From the NCBI GenBank assembly GCA_003166055.1, contig PMWR01000070.1, positions 4,761-11,405 of the forward strand: a stretch of 6,645 nt of DNA. The letters are read 5' to 3'. Position numbers and translations under genes: made by a program. How positions within the stretch are numbered: position 1 is the stretch's first letter; each line of letters begins with the position of its first letter. Under the pieces are notes generated by a model, which did not search any database, was not told the origin of the DNA, and worked only from the letters and a program-made list of their open reading frames with translations. The stretch comes from Acidobacteriaceae bacterium (GTDB taxonomy: Bacteria > Acidobacteriota > Terriglobia > Terriglobales > Acidobacteriaceae). Positions 1 to 4,302 of this stretch are shown here, in pieces.

Positions 1-1
1 G

Positions 2-64
2 ATTCTGGGCGACGTTTCGCGGACGGAAGCTGCCGGTCAACAGGAAAATGCCGTATTCTCGTAA
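2..64 (+). other. Possible 3' end of an upstream gene (very uncertain)
   Basis: One forward frame is open from the window edge to a TAA at 62-64 and would end in ...AAGQQENAVFS. It stops just before the ribosome binding site of the next gene, as an upstream operon member would. Only 20 residues are visible and no family is recognisable. The other two forward frames are also open over this short stretch, so this may simply be leader sequence. A TATTCT at 54-59 could alternatively be a -10 element, but no good -35 sits at the right distance. Confidence 0.2.
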
Positions 65-71
65 GAACGAC

Positions 72-77
72 AGGAGA
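72..77 (+). promoter_or_regulatory. Ribosome binding site supporting a GTG start
   Basis: AGGAGA lies five bases before the GTG at 83-85. It is a good Shine-Dalgarno match at normal spacing. This decides the start of the ferritin-VIT gene in favour of GTG, because no ATG occurs in frame before residue 26. Confidence 0.75.
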
Positions 78-82
78 AACAC

Positions 83-1288
83 GTGGCCAAGGAAGCGTTG
101 AGCCCAGCCAGGCTAAAGAAGGTTTTGACAGCACTCCGGGGCAACTGGGAGGCCGAAATGGAGGGCCACCTGACCTATCTGGCGCTGGCCGAACGCGACA
201 GCGATCCGGTGCGCGCCCAGGTGCTGCGCCACCTTGCCGGCGCGGAGTGGGAGCACGCCGCCCTGTGGTCCGGCCGCATCGAGGAGTTGGGTGAACCCGC
301 GCCTGTCTGGACGGGCCATCCCCACGGCGAAGCGGATTCGCTGGCCAACCGCGCGGGCGGCATCCGCATGGCCCTGCGCCGGCTTGAGATTGAGGAGAGC
401 CGCGCCATCGCGAGCTACGGCGAGCAACTGAAGGGCCTGGGTGACGCGGACTCCATCGCCATCCTCGAACATGTGATCGAGGACGAGAAGGACCACTATC
501 GCGAGCTGGGCTCGCTGTTGCGCGGCCACTACGCTCCGGCCCCAGGCGCGCCAAAGATCGATGCCCAGGCGGTGCTTGATGAGTTGCTGGCCAAGCGCGC
601 GCAGGGACGCAAGCAGCCAGGCGCCTGGATTGGCGACGCAATTTACGGGGTCAACGACGGGCTGGGCGCGATCTTCGGGATCGTCTCAGGCGTGTCGGGC
701 GCGACGGCTGGCGACAGCAAATATGTGCTGCTGGCCGGGCTGTCGGGCATGATTGCGTCGGCGCTGAGCATGGGATCGGGCGCGTACCTGGCGGCCAAGA
801 GCGAACGCGAGATCTACCAGGCGGAGTTGGCCCGCGAGCGGGAAGCCATCAAGATGAACGGACCCGAGGCGCGCGAACTGCTCTCGCTCTACTACCAGGT
901 GAAGGGACTGCCCGAGGCCGATGCGCATCACATGGTGAACCACATTGCCAGCGACCCGGAACAGTTGCTGAAGGCGCTGGCCAGCGAGCGGCTTGGATCG
1001 TCGGAAGAGGCGCTGAGCAATCCGCTGGTTTCGGCCAGTTCGGGCGCGCTTTCGACCGCCATCGGCGCTTCCATTCCGATTATTCCGTTCTTTTTCATGA
1101 GCGGGATTGAGGCGGTGATTGCGGCGGCGGTGATTTCACTGGCGGCACACTTTGCCGTGGGCGCGGCCAAATCGCTGATTACGGTGCGGTCGTGGTGGTC
1201 GTCGGGCTTCGAGATGACCGCGGTGGGCGCGGTGGAAGGCGCAGTGACGTACGGAATCGGAATCCTCATGGGCAAGGGCGGGGTGTAA
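83..1288 (+). CDS. Membrane-bound ferritin-like / VIT1-CCC1 family iron transporter (MbfA-like)
   Basis: The 401-residue protein has two parts. Residues 15-150 form a rubrerythrin/ferritin-like four-helix domain. Likely di-iron ligands are E25 (seven residues before Y32), E55xxH58, E105 (seven before Y112) and E135xxH138. Residues 180-398 match the VIT1/CCC1 transporter fold: GDAIYGVNDGLGAIFGIVSG opens the first membrane helix, about five helices follow (near 183-205, 215-238, 320-342, 343-362 and 375-396), and a charged amphipathic stretch at 239-300 corresponds to the cytoplasmic metal-binding region of VIT proteins. MbfA proteins of rhizobia and Agrobacterium share this architecture and export iron from the cytoplasm, with the ferritin part capturing Fe(II). 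The same role is inferred here; manganese or another divalent metal is possible. The protein is longer than the roughly 325-residue rhizobial MbfA, mainly through a longer linker. The start is GTG with a good ribosome binding site. The stop overlaps the next start (TAATG). Confidence 0.9.
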   Translation: MAKEALSPARLKKVLTALRGNWEAEMEGHLTYLALAERDSDPVRAQVLRHLAGAEWEHAALWSGRIEELGEPAPVWTGHPHGEADSLANRAGGIRMALRRLEIEESRAIASYGEQLKGLGDADSIAILEHVIEDEKDHYRELGSLLRGHYAPAPGAPKIDAQAVLDELLAKRAQGRKQPGAWIGDAIYGVNDGLGAIFGIVSGVSGATAGDSKYVLLAGLSGMIASALSMGSGAYLAAKSEREIYQAELAREREAIKMNGPEARELLSLYYQVKGLPEADAHHMVNHIASDPEQLLKALASERLGSSEEALSNPLVSASSGALSTAIGASIPIIPFFFMSGIEAVIAAAVISLAAHFAVGAAKSLITVRSWWSSGFEMTAVGAVEGAVTYGIGILMGKGGV

Positions 1289-1956
1289 TGGCTGGCTTCA
1301 TTCCCCTGGGCGACGCGTCGCGCGGACCCCGGCGGTCGACCGTCATCACCGTGCTCCTGATTGCGGCCAACGTCTTTGTGTTTTTCCTTGAATTGCAGGG
1401 CGGCACTCCGTTCATTCGTCACTGGTCGGCGATTCCGGTCCGCATCACGCACGGGCACCGCTCCATCACGCTGCTGACTGCATTGTTCATGCATGCCGGC
1501 TGGATGCACATCATCGGCAACATGATTTATCTCTGGGCGTTCGGGCCAGAGATAGAAGACGCGATGGGCTCGGCGCGGTTTCTTTTCTTCTATCTTGCCG
1601 GCGGCCTGATCTCGATGATGGCGCAGGTGGTGGCCGATCCGCTTTCATCCATCCCGGTGCTGGGAGCCAGCGGCGCCATTGCCTCGGTGATGGGCGCATT
1701 CATTGTGACGTTTCCCAGGGATCGCATTCGCACCGTTCTGTTTTTTCTGATTTTCTTTCGCGTGACGTACATTCCGGCGGCTTTGCTGATTGGCTTCTGG
1801 TTTGTCATGCAGGTGCTCAACTTCGGCTCGGTGGCCGAGGTGCGGACCGGCGGGGTAGCGTACCTGGCACACATCGCGGGATTCCTCTTCGGCGCGATCT
1901 TTGCGCGCGCGCTGGTGGACAAGCGGCGACTCATGTACCGCAGCGTCGGCTACTGA
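1288..1956 (+). CDS. Rhomboid family intramembrane serine protease
   Basis: The 222-residue protein has the full rhomboid signature. HAGWMHIIGNMIYLWAFG (H69, H74, N78) covers the second membrane helix with the oxyanion-region His and Asn. GASGA (S128) gives the nucleophile of the GxSG motif. AHIAGFLFGA (H195) gives the catalytic His, followed by the GxxxG-like helix face. About six membrane helices fit the compact bacterial form. Rhomboids cleave single-pass membrane substrates within the membrane; the substrate here is unknown. The ATG at 1288 shares one base with the upstream TAA, so translational coupling with the iron transporter is likely. A frame-open extension to a GTG at 1192 would overlap the upstream gene by 97 bases and adds an Arg/Gly-rich stretch unlike any rhomboid N-terminus, so it was rejected. 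MAGFIPLGD fits the usual rhomboid start. The last 12 codons, stop included, lie inside a direct repeat found again at 3400-3435, so the 3' end may have been replaced during insertion of the adjoining cassette. Confidence 0.92.
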   Translation: MAGFIPLGDASRGPRRSTVITVLLIAANVFVFFLELQGGTPFIRHWSAIPVRITHGHRSITLLTALFMHAGWMHIIGNMIYLWAFGPEIEDAMGSARFLFFYLAGGLISMMAQVVADPLSSIPVLGASGAIASVMGAFIVTFPRDRIRTVLFFLIFFRVTYIPAALLIGFWFVMQVLNFGSVAEVRTGGVAYLAHIAGFLFGAIFARALVDKRRLMYRSVGY

Positions 1957-2016
1957 AGCCCGGTGATACGACCGGAACAGCGTCGAGCTCGGAATGCTTG
2001 CGAGAAAGCCGACTTT
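1921..2016 (+). repeat. 96-bp direct repeat, copy 1 (rhomboid 3' end plus flank)
   Basis: This copy aligns without gaps to 3400-3495 at a constant offset of 1479. There are four mismatches: 1929/3408, 1932/3411, 1988/3467 and 1996/3475. The longest exact run is 55 bp (1933-1987). It covers the codons for KRRLMYRSVGY, the TGA, and 60 non-coding bases. Both mismatches inside the coding part are silent third-position changes (CGA/CGG and CTC/CTG). Similarity stops abruptly on both sides. Copy 1 contains small inverted repeats: CCGGT/ACCGG (1960-1975), CGAGCTCG (1984-1991), and GAAAG/CTTTC (2004-2017) at its right edge. The likely role is as one attachment-like end of an inserted cassette. Confidence 0.93.
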
Positions 2017-2065
2017 CGGGGACTAATACCTTGGACGTCACCGGCAAGATGAGACCGTTTTGGAA

Positions 2066-2149
2066 CAGGGTTTTGGAACTGATCTCGAACGCGATCCCGG
2101 AGGCAATTGGTAGGCTGTCGCCGCCTTTTCGTGGCAGGGTTTTAGAACT
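2066..2149 (+). repeat. Short direct repeat, two copies
   Basis: CAGGGTTTTGGAACT at 2066-2080 recurs as CAGGGTTTTAGAACT at 2135-2149 (14 of 15 bases identical). A further TTTTGGAAC begins at 2058, immediately before the first copy. A TTTTGGAAC also occurs at 6312-6320, close to the other end of the accessory region. The role is unknown; possibilities are regulator half-sites, recombinase arm sites or chance. Confidence 0.4.
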
Positions 2150-2260
2150 CCGGAGACCTTGAATTTAGGGCCTTCTGGTTTCGGTCAAGACTTACCCTTT
2201 GCGGGACACATTGCAGTCCATCAGGACGAAGCCAGGCAGGAGGATTTCGTGGCATTTATT

Positions 2261-2320
2261 TTGAAATATACCCGCATGTGATAGATATATATATCTATCA
2301 CAGTCGAGTCTATATTTCAA
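2261..2320. repeat. Nested inverted repeat around the first palindrome
   Basis: TTGAAATATA (2261-2270) and its exact complement TATATTTCAA (2311-2320) flank the 26-bp palindrome at 2277-2302. Spacers of 6 and 8 bases separate the arms from it, so the two centres differ by only one base. The 60-bp structure could extrude as a cruciform or form a long RNA hairpin. It could also supply two concentric binding sites for a dimeric DNA-binding protein. Confidence 0.75.
2277..2302. promoter_or_regulatory. Perfect 26-bp palindrome P1, candidate AbiEi operator
   Basis: The half-site TGTGATAGATATA is followed directly by its exact complement, with no spacer and no mismatch. The central 12 bases (GATATATATATC) fit the core GATRTATAYATC shared with the second palindrome at 2372-2397. 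Studied AbiEi antitoxins repress their own promoters by binding inverted repeats upstream, so an autoregulatory operator is the natural reading. The site lies 115 bases upstream of the AbiEi start codon and 95 bases, centre to centre, from the second palindrome. Confidence 0.65.
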
Positions 2321-2361
2321 GTATCTTCGTGACGCAAAAGTGCTTACTTGACTAAATTGGA

Positions 2362-2388
2362 TTGTCATACTACCCTACGATGTATACA
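2362..2388 (+). promoter_or_regulatory. Probable AbiEi promoter overlapped by palindrome P2
   Basis: TTGTCA (2362-2367, five of six -35 consensus bases) is followed after 15 bases by TATACA (2383-2388, four of six -10 bases). The spacer is shorter than the ideal 17; TACATC at 17 bases is a poorer alternative. A second -35-like TTGACT lies at 2348-2353. The -10 candidate sits at the centre of palindrome P2, so a protein bound there would block RNA polymerase. Transcription would start near 2395, leaving a leader of about 20 bases. Confidence 0.4.
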
Positions 2389-2397
2389 TCGTAGGGT
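2372..2397. promoter_or_regulatory. Perfect 26-bp palindrome P2, candidate AbiEi operator over the promoter
   Basis: The half-site ACCCTACGATGTA is followed directly by its exact complement. It ends 19 bases before the AbiEi ATG and covers the probable -10 region. It has the same length as P1, and the inner half-site GATRTA is shared while the outer seven bases differ. A palindrome of this quality here argues that the region is untranslated operator DNA. That supports starting AbiEi at the ATG downstream instead of the TTG at 2348. Confidence 0.7.
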
Positions 2398-2416
2398 TGT
2401 TAGGAAATCGAAAAAT

Positions 2417-3352
2417 ATGCCCCCAAAAAAAAGAGGACGACCATCACGGCTGCACACCGCACTTGGGCAAATCAAGTCCTTCTTTGAAGGGCTCCCTCGT
2501 AAAGCGTTCATGGAGCGAGAATTACTGGGCATTTTTCTTCAACACAGAGATGAATGGCGAGTAGCTGTAAACACTACGAACGATCAATTTCTTCGCTTCA
2601 TGCTTGAGAACACACCTCTACGGGAGGTGTCGATACGGCCTGCTGACCTGGACAACTGGAACTCAACTTGGCGAAGCGCGCGCGCATCCCGCTATGTGTG
2701 GGACAGCGCCTCACCTTATGCGGTAGCTGCGACCATCGAGCCGGGAGCTTATTTGTCCCATGGAACCGCAGTTCTCCTACATGGGCTCACTGATCAATTG
2801 CCGCACACCATCTATGTGAACCGGGAACAAACCTCGGAAGGTCGGAGCTACGACAACCTCACACAAAAATCCATTGACCTCGCTTTCTCGCGCAAGCCAA
2901 GAACCTCGAACGCCGTATTCACTTATGAACAGTCTCAAATCGTTCTGATGCACGGAAAGAACACGGGCCGCCTAGAGGTGGGAACCATCGAATTTAACCG
3001 AGAGCGGTTGCCTGTGACGAAATTAGAAAGAACCCTTATCGATATCACCGTGCGCCCGATCTATGGCGGCGGGGTCTATCAGGTACTCCAAGCATATCGT
3101 AACGCCAAAGAAAAGATTTCAACTGCAACTCTAACGGCCACCCTAGCCAATCTGGACTTTGTGTACCCGTACCATCAAGCCATTGGCTTCTACATGCAAA
3201 AAGCTGGATATCCACCGAAAGTGCTGGAGCGATTGAAGGCACTCGGAATGAGTTTCAATTTCTACTTGGCTCACGATATTCGTGACCGTGTGTTCGACCC
3301 CGAGTGGCGGCTATTCTACCCAAAGGGCTTCGAGCTTCGCGACTTCACCTAA
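2417..3352 (+). CDS. AbiEi-family type IV antitoxin / transcriptional regulator, orphan
   Basis: The 311-residue protein begins with an AT-hook-like basic stretch (KKRGRPSR, residues 4-11). A winged-helix-like region follows at about 14-75. The body carries AbiEi hallmarks: AYLSHGTAVLLHGLTDQLP (111-129), the edge-strand IYVN (132-135), and LPVTKLERTLIDI (198-210), followed by helices rich in aliphatic residues (218-280). AbiEi proteins are antitoxins of type IV systems that counter the AbiEii nucleotidyltransferase and repress their own operon; AbiE blocks phage in lactococci. No AbiEii gene follows: the gene ends 47 bases before a detached copy of the rhomboid 3' end. It may therefore be a solitary regulator, an antidote to a toxin elsewhere, or a remnant. 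The start chosen is ATG 2417, with AGGA at 2402-2405 upstream. A TTG at 2348 is in frame but lies upstream of the P2 operator and adds 23 residues that are not AbiEi-like. GC content is lower than in the left block. The family assignment is by motif recognition. Confidence 0.78.
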   Translation: MPPKKRGRPSRLHTALGQIKSFFEGLPRKAFMERELLGIFLQHRDEWRVAVNTTNDQFLRFMLENTPLREVSIRPADLDNWNSTWRSARASRYVWDSASPYAVAATIEPGAYLSHGTAVLLHGLTDQLPHTIYVNREQTSEGRSYDNLTQKSIDLAFSRKPRTSNAVFTYEQSQIVLMHGKNTGRLEVGTIEFNRERLPVTKLERTLIDITVRPIYGGGVYQVLQAYRNAKEKISTATLTATLANLDFVYPYHQAIGFYMQKAGYPPKVLERLKALGMSFNFYLAHDIRDRVFDPEWRLFYPKGFELRDFT

Positions 3353-3399
3353 AACGAAATCAAAATAGAAATCGAACTCCTCCAAGGGGTGGCCGACCG

Positions 3400-3435
3400 A
3401 AGCGGCGGCTGATGTACCGCAGCGTCGGCTACTGA
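3400..3435 (+). pseudogene. Detached 3' end of a rhomboid gene
   Basis: These 36 bases encode KRRLMYRSVGY followed by TGA, identical in protein sequence to the last 11 residues of the intact rhomboid gene at 1288-1956. The upstream bases do not continue the rhomboid reading frame recognisably. The two differences from the intact gene are silent third-position changes, so this stretch evolved under coding constraint before being cut off. It probably marks the original chromosomal 3' end displaced by the cassette, or the end of a different rhomboid allele brought in with it. Confidence 0.7.
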
Positions 3436-3495
3436 AGCCCGGTGATACGACCGGAACAGCGTCGAGTTCGGAATACTTGCGAGAAAGCCGACTTT
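3400..3495 (+). repeat. 96-bp direct repeat, copy 2
   Basis: This is the second copy of the repeat at 1921-2016, with no gaps and four substitutions. Its right edge falls at AGAAAGCCGACTTT, where an AAAG/CTTT inverted repeat with a CCGA loop occurs in both copies. After it the sequence diverges completely (CGGGG after copy 1, TCATT after copy 2). It sits between the AbiEi gene and the HEPN operon, separating them into two modules. Confidence 0.93.
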
Positions 3496-3606
3496 TCATT
3501 ACAAATCTCGCTTGGCGAGTGCATTGGCGGTTTGGCGTCACCCGACTGAATCTTGGGAGGAGTATGATTCCCCACGAGCCCCAATATCGCGGTGAGGAAG
3601 TTAGCG
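3496..3606 (+). promoter_or_regulatory. Leader region of the HEPN / membrane-protein operon
   Basis: This 111-base region holds a CTCGC-TTG-GCGAG hairpin (3507-3519), the hexamer TTGGCG three times (3512, 3524 and 3532), and a strong GGGAGGAG (3555-3562). That Shine-Dalgarno sits only three bases before an ATG at 3564, which opens a 27-codon frame (MIPHEPQYRGE...) ending at 3647 and overlapping the HEPN start out of frame. The HEPN gene has its own site, GAGGAAG (3594-3600), six bases before ATG 3607. No clear -35/-10 pair was found. The short frame may be a leader peptide or chance. Confidence 0.35.
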
Positions 3607-4302
3607 ATGGAGCAGAAGTTCGATCCCGAGAAGTTGAGACCGGTTGACTGTGTATGCGAACCCGATCCTCGGAACCTGATGTTTGTGAGGGTCGATCTGG
3701 CAAACGGGACGCATCATCAGATGGACTTGGCCGACCGCTATGAAGAGATTTCCGAGTGTGTTTTGCACCAAGGGGTCCCGCAGGATGTGGTGCTTCAGTT
3801 CGAAACTGCGAAGAATATCTACCTCTATTCCTGGTTCGTCTACCGCTTCTTCAACGTCGCCGAGAGCCAAAGCTATGCCTGCCTGGAACTGGCGCTGCGT
3901 GAACGGCTTAAGAACGAGATCGTTGCGGGGAAGCTCGGTTCGAATAGGCCCGGACTGCGTCTGCTCCTGGGGTACGCGGCCGATCGTCGGCTGATAAAGA
4001 ACGAAGGATTCGCAATATGGAGAGATCGGGGGGAAATAAATAGCCGACACCGTGTGGAAATGGAAGACTTGCGCAAAATGGCGGAAGGGGATCTCGACAG
4101 GATTGCTTTAGATCACTCAAGGACTCAGGTCACCTCGGACGACTTGGACTGGGATTACGTAGGTGTAATCGTGAAGACTCTGCCGGTTCTTCGAAACGGC
4201 TACGCGCACGGCAGTACGGACCTGCATAACTGGTCATTGCAAATGATTCGGATCGTCGGCGAAATCGTTAATCAGCTCTTTGAACTCCCGAAGGGGAACT
4301 GA
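3607..4302 (+). CDS. HEPN-like protein of unknown function, candidate RNase effector
   Basis: The 231-residue protein is soluble and mostly helical. It carries a C-terminal RNGYAH motif (R196, N197, H201) in a helical setting, VLRNGYAHGSTDLHNWSL. This fits the HEPN R-x4-6-H active-site pattern with a polar residue after the Arg. An earlier helix pair, about 66-108, contains YLYSWFVYRFFNVAESQSY and ALRERLKNE, which could form the first half of a HEPN bundle. HEPN domains commonly act as metal-independent RNases in toxin-antitoxin, abortive-infection and CRISPR effectors, but some are inactive or only bind partners. No named family was recognised. The gene overlaps the downstream membrane-protein gene in a TGATG, so the two are translationally coupled and probably form one functional unit. 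ATG 3607 was chosen over GTG 3592 because GAGGAAG lies at normal spacing before it. No partner resembling a MNT nucleotidyltransferase antitoxin is adjacent. Confidence 0.6.
   Translation: MEQKFDPEKLRPVDCVCEPDPRNLMFVRVDLANGTHHQMDLADRYEEISECVLHQGVPQDVVLQFETAKNIYLYSWFVYRFFNVAESQSYACLELALRERLKNEIVAGKLGSNRPGLRLLLGYAADRRLIKNEGFAIWRDRGEINSRHRVEMEDLRKMAEGDLDRIALDHSRTQVTSDDLDWDYVGVIVKTLPVLRNGYAHGSTDLHNWSLQMIRIVGEIVNQLFELPKGN

Larger units (their letters stand above)
1957..2416. other. Non-coding stretch between the rhomboid and AbiEi genes
   Basis: No convincing gene lies here. The first 60 bases are the flank part of the 96-bp repeat, with two small hairpins (1960-1975 and 2004-2017) but no T-run, so a rhomboid terminator is not clear. 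From 2017 to 2260 the sequence is unique apart from a short direct repeat. From 2261 to 2416 it is AT-rich and dominated by palindromes and the AbiEi promoter. A 10-codon GTG frame (2249-2281) with a strong AGGAGG upstream ends inside the first palindrome; it is more likely a remnant or chance than a gene. Confidence 0.7.
1921..3495 (+). mobile_element. Candidate site-specific cassette carrying an orphan AbiEi gene
   Basis: Two 96-bp direct repeats bracket about 1.4 kb of lower-GC DNA with a single gene, an AbiEi-family regulator with its own promoter region. The left repeat is the 3' end of the intact rhomboid gene and the right one is a detached copy of that end. This is the layout left by islands that integrate into the 3' end of a gene and restore it. 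The predicted excised circle would be 1479 bp. No recombinase is encoded inside, so mobility would need an enzyme supplied in trans. The copy could equally have arrived by homologous recombination with an allele from a relative. The repeats are direct and long, so this is not a typical IS target duplication. Confidence 0.55.

Noticed and set aside
1192..1287. Longer rhomboid protein starting at GTG 1192
   Set aside because: It would overlap the iron transporter gene by 97 bases and adds an Arg/Gly-rich stretch typical of a shadow frame. The TAATG start at 1288 is standard for operons and fits the rhomboid N-terminus.
928..1509. Minus-strand 193-residue frame antisense to the transporter and rhomboid
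   Set aside because: It lies entirely opposite two well-supported genes with catalytic motifs. Long antisense frames are common in GC-rich DNA.
2348..2416. TTG start at 2348 giving a 23-residue longer AbiEi protein
   Set aside because: The extension runs through the perfect palindrome P2 and the probable promoter, has no good ribosome binding site, and does not look like AbiEi. ATG 2417 has AGGA upstream and begins the basic KKRGRPSR stretch.
1921..3495. IS element or CRISPR-like array explaining the direct repeats
   Set aside because: No transposase and no terminal inverted repeats are present at the borders. The repeats are only two copies, 96 bp long, and derive from a gene end.
3311..3703. 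Minus-strand 130-residue frame across repeat copy 2
   Set aside because: It runs antisense through the AbiEi end, the repeat and the HEPN start. Its composition (Ser/Arg-rich) shows no family, and it is best explained as a shadow.
2417..4302. AbiEi and HEPN-like protein as one toxin-antitoxin pair
   Set aside because: They are separated by 254 bases that include the 96-bp repeat, and each has its own leader. A shared operon is unlikely, although regulation in trans cannot be excluded.
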